A stretch of 64,000 nt of DNA from Sporanaerobium hydrogeniformans (GCF_002735925.1 NZ_PEDL01000007.1:1-64000); one strand, 5' to 3'; shown: positions 38,265 to 47,008, counted from the stretch's first letter. Numbers and translations are program-made. Notes: generated by a model not told the origin, from the letters alone.

Positions 38265-38390
38265 CATAAAAATAGCACACCTATGGAACATACTACTGTC
38301 CCACAGATGTGCGTAAAATGCAATCTGTTGCCGCTCACTGGGCGGCCCGGCCCCATGACCTTTCAAAGAAAGGTTCATCGCCTGCTCAGT
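38265..38390 (-). promoter_or_regulatory. NiCo (czcD) riboswitch with terminator expression platform
   Basis: The aptamer (38295-38390, minus) carries the conserved pieces in order: ACTGAGCAGGC, a GGTCATG hairpin end, GCCGGGC, GCGGCAACAGAT, and ACGCACATCTGTGGGACAGT. These match my memory of the crystallised NiCo aptamer nearly base for base. The last element also forms a 16-bp terminator arm (GCACATCTGTGGGACA with TGTTCCATAGGTGTGC, all paired with G-U allowed, 38275-38312) followed by TATTTTTAT. Metal binding should prevent termination and turn on the ATPase. Confidence 0.9.
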
Positions 38391-38537
38391 TTGTACTGTT
38401 GATCTCGCATTCACAAAGGAATGTAATGCAGCGCAAAGAGGTTACTAAATATTATATGCAGTTGTAATATAATTGTCAACTGAAATAAGATATTTTAATA
38501 TTTTTTAAAAATTTATTATTAATTTTAATAATTAAAA

Positions 38538-38586
38538 TCTGTTCGTCATCTTTATACAAGTATTGACTGGACGATACTTGGAATTC
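38538..38586 (+). repeat. Dispersed 48-bp direct repeat, copy F
   Basis: Has CTGTTCGTCATC and CTGGACGATACTTGG as in copy A. CAAGTAT and ATACTTG form a perfect inverted repeat around a 10-base loop. It lies between the divergent ATPase and WYL-regulator genes. No adjacent hairpin was found, unlike the other five copies. Confidence 0.78.
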
Positions 38587-38688
38587 ACTACAACGAACAA
38601 ACACTCTTAGGAAGAAATACATTGTTTTTAATATGTCTTGTAGATGTCATAGGATCACCTTATAATTAAAAGTAATAGAGGTGATACT

Positions 38689-39582
38689 ATGCAGGTTAAT
38701 AGGCTGTTCGAAATGATTTATCTATTGCTAAATAAAGAAAGCATTACCGCTGGGGAACTTGCGACGCACTTTGAGGTTTCACCCCGTACGATTTATCGGG
38801 ATGTAGAGCTTTTATCCTCGGCAGGAATACCCATTTATATGACCAAAGGTAAGGGGGGTGGCATTTCACTTCTCTCTGGCTTCGTTCTCAATAAAGCTAT
38901 TCTTACCGATAGTGAAAAATCAGATATTCTCTCTGCTCTGCATGCTGTAGAGGCAGTCAGCTTGGAACAAACTAACTCTGCGGTGCAAAAGCTATCCTCT
39001 CTTTTTGGAAACACAAATGCAGATTGGGTTGAAGTTGATTTCTCAGGGTGGGCAAATACAGATGAGGAAGCCAAGCTATTTGGCATACTAAAGGCCGCTA
39101 TTATAGGAAAGAAAAAAATGGCGTTTCATTATCATAGCAGTGAGGGCAGTATGAAGCGTATAGTAGAACCAATGAAACTCTGCTTTAAGGGGCAGAGCTG
39201 GTACCTTTATGCTTTCTGCACGGTGCGTAAAGATTACCGTTTTTTTAAGTTGCGACGCATTAAAAAGTTGGAGTTATTAAATGAGCACTTTGAACGCACG
39301 ACTCCTACAAAGGTATTTGTTGACAGCAATGTTTTTCAAGATGATTTTATAACTATTACCCTTAAGCTATCAAAGAAAATGGCGTATCGTGTATATGATG
39401 AGTTCTCACAATACGAAATACTTCCTAGCGGCGACTTTATTGCTCAGCTCATCATGCCGAGAGGTGATTGGGTCTATCATTATCTCGCAACCTTCGGTGA
39501 GCATTGTGAAGTTTTAGAGCCGGAAGATATGCGTCTACAAATAAAGGATACCCTGCAAAAAACACTGGCTCATTATTTATAA
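38689..39582 (+). CDS. WYL-domain transcriptional regulator
   Basis: A 297-residue regulator. The N-terminal DeoR-like helix-turn-helix (about 1-55: SITAGELATHFEVSPRTIYRD) is followed by a WYL domain (about 140-215) with SWYLYAFCTVRKDYRFFKLRRI (here spaced over 22 residues) and a C-terminal extension. WYL domains bind nucleotides or other negatively charged ligands. It appears to lead a plus-strand group with a GyrI-like and a TfoX-like gene (gaps of 66 and 32 bases), as YafY-type regulators commonly do. Confidence 0.9.
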   Translation: MQVNRLFEMIYLLLNKESITAGELATHFEVSPRTIYRDVELLSSAGIPIYMTKGKGGGISLLSGFVLNKAILTDSEKSDILSALHAVEAVSLEQTNSAVQKLSSLFGNTNADWVEVDFSGWANTDEEAKLFGILKAAIIGKKKMAFHYHSSEGSMKRIVEPMKLCFKGQSWYLYAFCTVRKDYRFFKLRRIKKLELLNEHFERTTPTKVFVDSNVFQDDFITITLKLSKKMAYRVYDEFSQYEILPSGDFIAQLIMPRGDWVYHYLATFGEHCEVLEPEDMRLQIKDTLQKTLAHYL

Positions 39583-39648
39583 TATGACATGCTATTGTCG
39601 TATTATCCTTGATATGATGATTGTATCAAAAACAAGGAGGTTTATAAA

Positions 39649-40089
39649 ATGAATTATGAGGTTGTGCATTTAGAGCAAAAAATCATTGTGGGGGTAAGTG
39701 CAATAACAGGAAGCAGCGACCCTGAAATGGGAAAAATCATTAGTGGACTTTGGGAGAAGCTCTACCAAGAAGGCATTCATGCCGTTATAAAAAACAAAGT
39801 AAACGACTATGCTATTGGACTTTATTCCGATTATACGGCGGATGGGTACTGCGTTACAGCAGGGAATGAGGTTTCCAAGGCAGAAAATCCTGAACTGACC
39901 ATAAAAATAATTCCTGCTGGGAAATATGCAAAATTCTCTGTACATGGACATATGGAGAAAGCTGTTGCCCATGCATGGGGAGAGATTTGGCAAATGAATT
40001 TAGACCGTAGCTTTACTGGAGACTTTGAGGAGTATCGAAATGCAGACTTTGAAAACTGTGATATTGATCTCTACATTGCCTTAAAATAA
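39649..40089 (+). CDS. GyrI-like effector-binding domain protein
   Basis: A 146-residue single GyrI-like domain: MNYEVVHLEQKIIVGVSAIT at the start, DYAIGLYSDY in the middle and IPAGKYAKFSVHGHMEKAVAHA in the second half, matching the YdeE/AraC-effector group. Acidic ligand-pocket residues suggest a cationic or aromatic small molecule. Strong AAGGAGG site. It follows the WYL regulator and may bind the compound that the regulator responds to, which is inference from position only. Confidence 0.87.
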   Translation: MNYEVVHLEQKIIVGVSAITGSSDPEMGKIISGLWEKLYQEGIHAVIKNKVNDYAIGLYSDYTADGYCVTAGNEVSKAENPELTIKIIPAGKYAKFSVHGHMEKAVAHAWGEIWQMNLDRSFTGDFEEYRNADFENCDIDLYIALK

Positions 40090-40121
40090 AGGGACGCACT
40101 ATCGACATAGGAGGAGAAAAA

Positions 40122-40448
40122 ATGGCATCTTCACAAAATTATGTTTTATATGTTTGTGAGCAAGTGAGTCTTGCAGGAAATATTACTTTTAGAAAGATGT
40201 TTGGTGAGTATGCCATCTATTGTGATGGCAAATGCTTTGCCCTCATTTGCGACAATCAGTTCTTTATTAACCCTACTAAAGCAGGACTGGCACTTTTACC
40301 CAATGTGCAAATGGGAATCCCCTATGAAGGTGCAAAGCCAAGGATACTGCTGGAAGATATAGAGGATCGAGATTTCTTGTGCAAACTGGTGCAAGAAACC
40401 TGTGCCGAATTGCCAATGCCCAAGCCTAAAAAGAAGAAGGAGAAATGA
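40122..40448 (+). CDS. TfoX N-terminal domain protein
   Basis: A 108-residue stand-alone TfoX/Sxy N-terminal domain: FRKMFGEYAIYCDGKCFALICDNQFFIN is the hallmark stretch (spanning about residues 23-50), with a Lys-rich C-terminal tail. The full-length proteobacterial TfoX regulates competence. The short N-terminal-only versions in Firmicutes have no known role. Strong AGGAGGAG site. It ends the three-gene plus-strand group and is followed by a terminator. Confidence 0.85.
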   Translation: MASSQNYVLYVCEQVSLAGNITFRKMFGEYAIYCDGKCFALICDNQFFINPTKAGLALLPNVQMGIPYEGAKPRILLEDIEDRDFLCKLVQETCAELPMPKPKKKKEK

Positions 40449-40473
40449 AATATCAGGTTTGTTTCTTTCTTTT

Positions 40474-40512
40474 GGAGCTGTTGCACTAAACAATTAGTGT
40501 TCGGCTCCTTTT
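40474..40512 (+). terminator. Intrinsic terminator after the TfoX-like gene
   Basis: An imperfect stem GGAGC...CACTAA pairing with TTAGTG...GCTCC, loop ACAA, followed by TTTTC. It marks the right end of the accessory genes. Confidence 0.75.
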
Positions 40513-40607
40513 CTACGTAAAATACACTACACATATGAAGATTACAAAAAAGCCATGTATCAAGGGAAATACTAGCTTGATTCCTGTTCCACCTATTTGT
40601 ACACATA

Positions 40608-40647
40608 AAAATAACCTCTGAGAGATTACTCACCCAAAGGTTATTTC
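40608..40647 (-). terminator. Intrinsic terminator of the VOC-family gene
   Basis: The stem AAATAACCT/AGGTTATTT lies 12 bases after the stop, with TTATTTTTATG following on the minus strand. Confidence 0.75.
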
Positions 40648-40658
40648 AAAATATCTAC

Positions 40659-41123
40659 TTAATTATTCAAGATTTTTCCTAAATCTGTTAGGGATGCACC
40701 CATTCTCTTTGAGATTTCTTCCATAGATAGCCCAGAAGAAAGAAAACGCTTGATAACCATTTTCATACATTCGCCCACTTCAATAATATGACTATCTAAG
40801 TCATAAAACCTTATCACGCGTTGTCCCCAAGTATGTTCTATAACATCTCCCAAATACTTAATATTAGAGTACTGTTCTAACTTCTTTAAAAAACCATCAA
40901 AATCCTCTTCCTCGAAGCATAGTTCCATATTATTGGATTCTTGTAGTATTTTATTTTTAGGAATATTTACAAGCCAATCAAATTCTTGCTGCAATGCTAA
41001 ACCACAATCAAAAGCAATATTGATTCCATAATCTTGATATACTTTTAGTCCAAATAAATCTTCATAAAATTTTCTCGATGTATTTATATCCTTTACTGAT
41101 ATTACAGTGCATGAATATTTCAC
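40659..41123 (-). CDS. VOC/glyoxalase-fold protein with helical tail
   Basis: A 154-residue protein. Residues 1-120 form a vicinal-oxygen-chelate fold (ISVKDINTSRKFYEDLFGLKV at the start, FYDLDSHIIEVGE at the end), as in glyoxalases and antibiotic-binding proteins. Metal ligands are only partly evident (the final Glu is kept). The last 35 residues are helical and resemble a small helix-turn-helix (LSMEEISKRMGASLTDLGKIL), an unusual addition. Substrate unknown. Confidence 0.82.
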   Translation of the reverse strand: MKYSCTVISVKDINTSRKFYEDLFGLKVYQDYGINIAFDCGLALQQEFDWLVNIPKNKILQESNNMELCFEEEDFDGFLKKLEQYSNIKYLGDVIEHTWGQRVIRFYDLDSHIIEVGECMKMVIKRFLSSGLSMEEISKRMGASLTDLGKILNN

Positions 41124-41284
41124 TTTGTCTCCCCTTTTACATGTTCTTCCCCTTACCAGATTCCCTGTAAGTTTCTCCTTTGTAAATGAATCAATTTTAT
41201 TACAACTATCTTACCTTGGAATAAGCCTTTTCTAAAATCAATATCTCCTATTCCTTAGTCCTATTCATTTAATTTTAGGTTGGT

Positions 41285-42127
41285 TTAATTAATAACAATA
41301 GCTGTTGCATCTAATATATTATCATAAATCCACTGAGCATTTTCTGTTGCCAATCTGATACATCCATGACTTAAAGCCATGCCTAACCTGTCGTCAATCA
41401 CTTCAGTTCCCTCTGCATTAAATAAAATTGAATGATAATAATAAGCACCTTTGATTCTAGTAGCATATTTTACTCTATAAGCGTCAGTACCAAAGTAAGG
41501 CTTTCTACCAGTTACATAAAAAGTACCTTTGATTGTCGGGGTACTAGGCTTTCCAACAGTACATTCCCATTTATAGAGTTGTTTCCATAGATTGTTATCA
41601 TCCTGTACAAATATATACGTAAGTTTATTTTCTAAATCCGTTGTAATTAAATTTGTGGTAGGGCTTTTGATTTGATTATCATTTACGAACCGAGTCATAT
41701 CTGTATAAAAATATGTGAAATCATATTCTGTTGGAGGATTAGCATCATCAGATAGAAAAGGGGTAAATATATAGCCCTTTCGATTATTATAGATAACTTG
41801 ACTCCAATCTCCAGTTACAGATAAAACTTGTACTTCAGCTTTGGCCGGAATGACAGTCACTGGGTTGGATTCAGCAGATGGATAGGATCTTAAGAGTGTA
41901 TCCCTCCAAGTATATTTCGTGATTGATAGGAAGGCATCATAGACATAGCCTTTTAGGTTATTATAGATGACCTCATACCAATCTTCTGCTGCATCAATAA
42001 CTTGAACCATTGAACCTAAAGGTATTACAGCAAGTACTTTAGATGTTGCAGTGTTATTTTCTCTTAGATTAACATTAGCCAAGGTATATTTATAGACATC
42101 TAGCTTTTGGCGGGCATACTTTCTCAT
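41285..42127 (-). CDS. L,D-transpeptidase with two SH3b domains
   Basis: A cell-wall cross-linking enzyme of the YkuD family, about 280 residues. Two SH3b repeats (about 15-65 and 70-120, each ending in a YNNxKGYxxxxFL pattern) are followed by the catalytic domain with HSILFN and SHGCIRLATENA, the catalytic Cys in SHGC. There is no signal peptide or membrane helix at either plausible start (Met1 or Met2, with GAGGTGA upstream), so the export route is unclear. Confidence 0.88.
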   Translation of the reverse strand: MRKYARQKLDVYKYTLANVNLRENNTATSKVLAVIPLGSMVQVIDAAEDWYEVIYNNLKGYVYDAFLSITKYTWRDTLLRSYPSAESNPVTVIPAKAEVQVLSVTGDWSQVIYNNRKGYIFTPFLSDDANPPTEYDFTYFYTDMTRFVNDNQIKSPTTNLITTDLENKLTYIFVQDDNNLWKQLYKWECTVGKPSTPTIKGTFYVTGRKPYFGTDAYRVKYATRIKGAYYYHSILFNAEGTEVIDDRLGMALSHGCIRLATENAQWIYDNILDATAIVIN

Positions 42128-42219
42128 CATTCACCTCTAAATTAGTCTTATAATAAAGTATGCTAGCTTTAAGATATTAATGAAAAGATTGATGTATTAA
42201 CCTATCACTTCTATTTATC

Positions 42220-42438
42220 TTAGTTAAACTCTTTTTTAATCCACTGCCCTACTTTTACTATTTCTTCTTTTAAGGAACATAACCCAAGTAATATTCCACC
42301 AATAAGTAAGGCTCCTCCTACTTGTTGTAATGAAAATGTCCAACCTTGCCATGTATTTCCTGTAACATCCAAGGCTCCTATCGAAAACATAATAGCTCCA
42401 GAAATCATAACTCCTACACTAAAAATGGTTAATTTCAT
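42220..42438 (-). CDS. Small two-helix membrane protein
   Basis: 72 residues with two hydrophobic helices (about 3-22 and 36-55), a Trp-containing loop between them and a basic C-terminus (VGQWIKKEFN). No family recognised. It lies between the L,D-transpeptidase and acyl-CoA ligase genes, on the same strand, with gaps that do not require cotranscription. Confidence 0.6.
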   Translation of the reverse strand: MKLTIFSVGVMISGAIMFSIGALDVTGNTWQGWTFSLQQVGGALLIGGILLGLCSLKEEIVKVGQWIKKEFN

Positions 42439-42511
42439 ACTTTTATACTCCTTACACCTTATTTCTAAAGCACAAGTACCTCATTAAATCTCCCTAGTTA
42501 GTAAAATAGAT

Positions 42512-44146
42512 TTATCCTCTATTTTGTGCCTCTACAAGATTTTGGCTACTGAACATCTTACGCAAGGTATTTTTCTCAATTTTACCTGTGGGATTTCTAG
42601 GAATATCTTCAAAAAAGATTTTACGTGGTCTTTTGTAACGAGGTAATTTAAGACAGAATTGATTAATTTCCTCTTCTGTTAGTGTATGGTCTGGTTTTAC
42701 TTCGATAATTGCTGCCGCAATCTCACCTAGACGTTTATCAGGAAGTCCAATAACGGCTACATCATGCACTGCCTCATTGGTGCGAATGAAATCTTCGATT
42801 TGAACAGGATATAAGTTTTCGCCACCGCTAATGATGACATCCTTCTTACGGTCTACTAACAGAATAAAGTCATCTTCATCTTGCTCAGCCATATCTCCAG
42901 TAAATAACCAACCCTCCTTCAGAACTTCATTAGTTGCTTTTTCATCACGATAGTAGCAGGTCATCACACCAGGTCCTTTAACTGCTAGCTCCCCAACTTC
43001 TCCTTTTTTAACAGGATTGCCTTTTTCATCTACAATTTTCACTTCCCAACCATAGCCAGCCTTACCGATAGTACCTACTTTATGTACATTCTCTACTCCT
43101 AAATGTACACAACCTGGTCCTATAGACTCACTTAAACCATAGTTCGTATCATATTGATGATTAGGAAAGTATTCTAACCATTTACTGACTAAGCTTGGTG
43201 GTACAGGCTGTGCTCCAATATGCATCATACGCCACTGATCTAGCTTATAATCTGCTATTTTTAATTCCTCACGGTCTAAAGCTTCTAGTATATCTTGTGC
43301 CCATGGTACGAGTAACCATACAATGGAACATTTTTCTTCAGAAACAGTTTGTAAAATAAACTCTGGCGTCGTGCTTCTTAAAAGGACCGCCTTCCCCCCT
43401 GAAAGTAAGCTACCAAACCAGTGCATTTTAGCCCCTGTATGGTAAAGTGGGGGAATGCATAAGAATACATCCTCTTTTTCTTGTCCATGATGAGCTTGTT
43501 CTACAACAGCCGCATGCATCAAGCTACGATGCTTATGTAAAATAGCCTTTGGAAAACCGGTCGTACCTGATGAGAAATAAATGGCTGCATCATCCTCATC
43601 AGTTAATTCAATATCAGGTGTACGACTTGAACAATTGGCTGTAAGTGCCACATAATCTTCAGCAAAAGTTGGACAGTTATCTCCTACATAAAACAAAAGA
43701 CGGTTTTTACTAATCTCATCTGCTATTTCTTCCACGCGTCCAATGAATTCTGGTCCAAATACTAAAATATCTACTTCAGCTAGCTCCACACAATATTTAA
43801 TTTCATCCGGTGCATAGCGAAAGTTAAGAGGAACAGCCAGAGCACCTGTTTTTAAAATACCAAAATAAATAGGTAACCATTCCAGACAATTCATTAAAAG
43901 AATACCTACTTTGTCTCCTTTTTCAATTCCTCTATCTAGAAGCATATTAGCAAAACGATTGGCTTTTTCATTAAAAACATGCCAAGTGATTTCTCTGCGA
44001 TAATGTGTCATAGGATTAGGTTCCATCAGCTCGTACTCCTTCCAAGTGACACGCCTCTTCTCTTTTACCTCTGGATTTATCTCAATTAAACAAATAGCAT
44101 CACCGAACTTTTCACTATTTTGTTCTAACAATTTCGTAATAGGCAT
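42512..44146 (-). CDS. AMP-dependent acyl-CoA synthetase/ligase
   Basis: Activates a carboxylic acid to its CoA ester through an acyl-adenylate. It is 544 residues of the ANL superfamily, with the P-loop YFSSGTTGFPKAILHKH, YGLSES, GWLFTGDMAEQDEDDF, the hinge DRKKDVIISGGENLYP and the catalytic Lys in PTGKIEKNTLRK. The sequence is nearest to fatty-acid-type or crotonobetaine/caffeate-type ligases; the substrate cannot be told. The start MPITKLLEQ follows GGAAGG. An upstream in-frame Met has no site. The N-terminal part contains an extra segment with two similar RRxxTW pieces. Confidence 0.88.
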   Translation of the reverse strand: MPITKLLEQNSEKFGDAICLIEINPEVKEKRRVTWKEYELMEPNPMTHYRREITWHVFNEKANRFANMLLDRGIEKGDKVGILLMNCLEWLPIYFGILKTGALAVPLNFRYAPDEIKYCVELAEVDILVFGPEFIGRVEEIADEISKNRLLFYVGDNCPTFAEDYVALTANCSSRTPDIELTDEDDAAIYFSSGTTGFPKAILHKHRSLMHAAVVEQAHHGQEKEDVFLCIPPLYHTGAKMHWFGSLLSGGKAVLLRSTTPEFILQTVSEEKCSIVWLLVPWAQDILEALDREELKIADYKLDQWRMMHIGAQPVPPSLVSKWLEYFPNHQYDTNYGLSESIGPGCVHLGVENVHKVGTIGKAGYGWEVKIVDEKGNPVKKGEVGELAVKGPGVMTCYYRDEKATNEVLKEGWLFTGDMAEQDEDDFILLVDRKKDVIISGGENLYPVQIEDFIRTNEAVHDVAVIGLPDKRLGEIAAAIIEVKPDHTLTEEEINQFCLKLPRYKRPRKIFFEDIPRNPTGKIEKNTLRKMFSSQNLVEAQNRG

Positions 44147-44289
44147 AATAACTTCCTTCCTTAATGTGTTTAAAAACTTACTCATTATAGTGTACACATA
44201 ATTTAGGCTATTATCAATGTTCGAATTTAAATTTTACTGATTTTTTTAATAGTTTTTGTTTATTTTTTATTATCTTAGTTAATCATTTT

Positions 44290-44841
44290 TTATTTTCTTT
44301 TATATATAATGGGTTCATCGTATCCAAATGTTTTCTTACCGTTTGCTTCCATCATTTCAGTCACTTCTAGCCTTTCTTCCGAAAATCGTTCAAATAAAGT
44401 AAATTTGAGAACAGGAGAGAACATACTTACACTTCCACCTTCCCATACACCATTTTTTAGGACATAAATTGCTGGTGTAAATTTCTCAGATTTCTTTAAA
44501 CACGAATACTCTACATCTCTTAGCGCATCATATGTAAAAGTTGTTTTATCATAACCATTTGGTATGTCATAAGATGTTAGCTTGATTCCTTCCTCTTTCT
44601 CTGTAAACAAAAATAAATGAGGAGCTGCATGTGTTTTTCCTTCAGAAGTGTAATAACTTTCCTCTACAAGAAAAATACCTTTAAAATCTTCTGGTAAATG
44701 GATTATCTTATCATTACATATCGTATTAATATGTTCGGCAAATGGAAAATGTCTCATTCCTTGATCTTGAAATCTTTTGTATTGCTCCCTATTATCAAAC
44801 TTACCTGTTAAAATATTCATGAAAGCTTCTAATTTGCTCAT
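44290..44841 (-). CDS. Uncharacterised protein, possibly CpcT/CpeT-like
   Basis: 183 residues, cytosolic. The opening LEAFMNILTGKFDNREQYKR followed by a beta-rich body (GIFLVEESYY, HLFLFTEKEEGIKLTSYD) recalls the CpcT/CpeT fold, known as phycobilin lyases in cyanobacteria but of unknown role in other bacteria. The match is from memory and weak. The start MSKLEAFM follows GGGAGG; an upstream Met adds five residues. No operon partner. Confidence 0.6.
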   Translation of the reverse strand: MSKLEAFMNILTGKFDNREQYKRFQDQGMRHFPFAEHINTICNDKIIHLPEDFKGIFLVEESYYTSEGKTHAAPHLFLFTEKEEGIKLTSYDIPNGYDKTTFTYDALRDVEYSCLKKSEKFTPAIYVLKNGVWEGGSVSMFSPVLKFTLFERFSEERLEVTEMMEANGKKTFGYDEPIIYKRK

Positions 44842-45032
44842 ATGGCATCCTCCCAAGTCATAAATTAATTGTTTATCAATTGATGATGGTAAGTATACTC
44901 CACTTTTTTATGGTTGTCACGTATTTTGAATATATTTACATTTATATCATATAATGGTTCTTTGTATAAATAACTTTCTTAATATATTTGAATTCTTATT
45001 TGTTAACTTTATTTTATCTAAGAACTTGCATT

Positions 45033-46199
45033 TTAATAAAAGATAGTAGCATCTACTTCATAACCTTTTTTCAGTATTCCTTTATTTTCTTGAAGCTCAA
45101 GATCTACCTTAATCATATTTTCACCATTTACTACTACTGATTGGTTGGCAATGCGACTTACTTTGGCTTCTAGTACTTGTTCCTTATTAGCTAAGAGTGT
45201 TGCTTCTGCTTTACTACCTACTGCTATATGACCAATAAAACTTTCTGGAACATCTACTGTAATTACTAAATCCTCCGTATCTACCATACGTAAAATAGGC
45301 TCTTTGCTATTTTCTTCTAATAGACTTCCTTCTTGAATAAGTAAATCACAAATCACACTATTCTCTTTGTCTACTACAATAGCATTTTCTTTTAAATAAC
45401 TTTTAGTTAATTTATCTTTCATATTCTTGAGCTCTATTTGAGCAATTTGAATTTGCATATTAAGCTTCTTTGCATAAGTTATTTTATCTGCATGTGCATT
45501 GTCGACAGTTGTTTGAAGACTTTTTATAGTAGTAGCAAGTTCACCTATTTCAAGTTGCTTTTGGGCATAAAGCTTTTCAAGATTAGCTTCATACTCTCTT
45601 TTGCTGTTTGTAAGCTGTTTCATGTTAAGTACCATCTTTTCTAACTCGTGTTTCGCAACATCGCCCATTTCTGCTAACTGCTCGCTAGCTTCATATTCTT
45701 TATGAGCTACTTTAAATTTTTCATCTGCTAAAGCAATTTTTTCCTGAATAACTTTTATCTCTGAGTCTGTTCCAGACTCTAAAAGATTTTTTTTAAGAGC
45801 AAGTTCACTGCTTTTTTGGGCTATTTGAATACTTTCTGGACTAAGATTACGATTTGCTGCCGCCAGTTCTATTTCTAAAAGTTGAATCTCCTGTTCTTTT
45901 TTTAAGATGTCATTTTTATAACCTTCATAATTAATACTTACTAATTTATCACCCCTTTTAACTTCATCTCCTGTCTTTACATAAACTTTTTCTATAGAAG
46001 TTGGAAAATCCACATAAATCTCTCTTATTACATTAGCCTCTACCTTGCCAAAAACATCTACTTTATTTTCTTCTACTTCTTCTGCTTGTTGTTCCACTAC
46101 GACTGCAGCCTTGGTTTCCTTACCGCTACAACCTGTCACCCAAACACCTGTCCCGAATATACTCATACTTAAAATAAACATACTCCACCACTTCCTCAT
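45033..46199 (-). CDS. HlyD-family efflux adaptor lipoprotein
   Basis: The adaptor subunit of a MacB-type exporter, 388 residues. It has a lipoprotein signal with lipobox VTGC (Cys24), a biotinyl-lipoyl half motif (about 60-90, IYVKTGDEVKRGDKLVSI), a long coiled-coil hairpin (about 95-265), the second lipoyl half and a beta-barrel end. It overlaps the ABC ATPase gene by four bases. In Gram-positives such adaptors link the ABC permease to the outside or sense substrate. Part of the locus under the three 11-bp-repeat operators. Confidence 0.9.
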   Translation of the reverse strand: MRKWWSMFILSMSIFGTGVWVTGCSGKETKAAVVVEQQAEEVEENKVDVFGKVEANVIREIYVDFPTSIEKVYVKTGDEVKRGDKLVSINYEGYKNDILKKEQEIQLLEIELAAANRNLSPESIQIAQKSSELALKKNLLESGTDSEIKVIQEKIALADEKFKVAHKEYEASEQLAEMGDVAKHELEKMVLNMKQLTNSKREYEANLEKLYAQKQLEIGELATTIKSLQTTVDNAHADKITYAKKLNMQIQIAQIELKNMKDKLTKSYLKENAIVVDKENSVICDLLIQEGSLLEENSKEPILRMVDTEDLVITVDVPESFIGHIAVGSKAEATLLANKEQVLEAKVSRIANQSVVVNGENMIKVDLELQENKGILKKGYEVDATIFY

Positions 46200-46903
46200 T
46201 TTCTTCCTCCTCCTATCAGTATGGATCCTTCTTTATGAATATGTCCATCTTTTACCCTAAGCAAATGAGTCCCATAATCAGCAGCTTCTCTGGAATGGGT
46301 TACTTGTACAATAGTCTTTCCTTGCTCTCTATTAATGCACTTTAGCAATTCCATAATCTCTATGCCTGTCTTGCTATCTAAATTTCCTATTGGCTCATCT
46401 GCAAAAATAATATCTGGCTTATTAATCAGTGCCCTGGCAATAGCTACCCTCTGTTGCTGACCTCCTGAAAGCTCTCTTGGCGTATGTTTCCTTCTGTCTT
46501 TAAGTCCCACAATCTCTAAGATTTCATCTAAATCTTGACGATAATTTTTCATCTTTTTGCCATCTAATAAAATAGGTAAAAGTATATTCTCCTCTACATT
46601 TAAGTTAGGAATAAGGTTGTAAAACTGAAAGACAAAACCAATATCATTTCGTCTCATCTGACTTTCCTCCTTATCCTTCATCTTACTAAGTTCCTTTCCA
46701 TTAATTTTAATAGTCCCTTCAGTCACCTTATCTAATCCACCTAAAAGGTAAAGTAATGTACTCTTCCCTGAACCAGAAGGTCCCATAATAGAATAAAAAT
46801 GTCCCTTCTCAATCCTTAGATTAATATCCTTTAAAATATTTATTTTTTCACTACCTAAAGCATAACTCTTACAAAGTCCCTGAGTTTCAATAGCAATCTC
46901 CAC
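46196..46903 (-). CDS. ABC transporter ATPase, MacB/LolD-like
   Basis: A 235-residue nucleotide-binding subunit: Walker A GPSGSGKST (41-49), Q-loop FVFQFYNL, signature LSGGQQQR, Walker B IIFADEP and the D-loop NLDSKTG. Closest in style to ATPases that pair with FtsX-type permeases (MacB, BceA). Its permease is the 840-residue gene upstream (47175-49697), 270 bases away, and its adaptor follows with a 4-base overlap. It has its own operator of tandem 11-bp repeats at about 47009-47060. Confidence 0.93.
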   Translation of the reverse strand: MEIAIETQGLCKSYALGSEKINILKDINLRIEKGHFYSIMGPSGSGKSTLLYLLGGLDKVTEGTIKINGKELSKMKDKEESQMRRNDIGFVFQFYNLIPNLNVEENILLPILLDGKKMKNYRQDLDEILEIVGLKDRRKHTPRELSGGQQQRVAIARALINKPDIIFADEPIGNLDSKTGIEIMELLKCINREQGKTIVQVTHSREAADYGTHLLRVKDGHIHKEGSILIGGGRK

Positions 46904-47008
46904 CTTTAACCCCTCACCTTTCCTTATCTAACCCTTTTCATCTCTTAACCTTACGATTAATTTATTTAACGTTTAATATTTTCTTTATAGAATTTATCTT
47001 AAAAGTTC

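Noticed and set aside
26913-38586. The six repeats as true integron attC sites
   Set aside because: No convincing RYYYAAC/GTTRRRY boxes or typical attC bulges were found, and no integron integrase is in the window; only the layout is integron-like.
26913-38586. The six repeats as a CRISPR array
   Set aside because: Copies are 0.7-4.5 kb apart with whole genes between them and are not identical.
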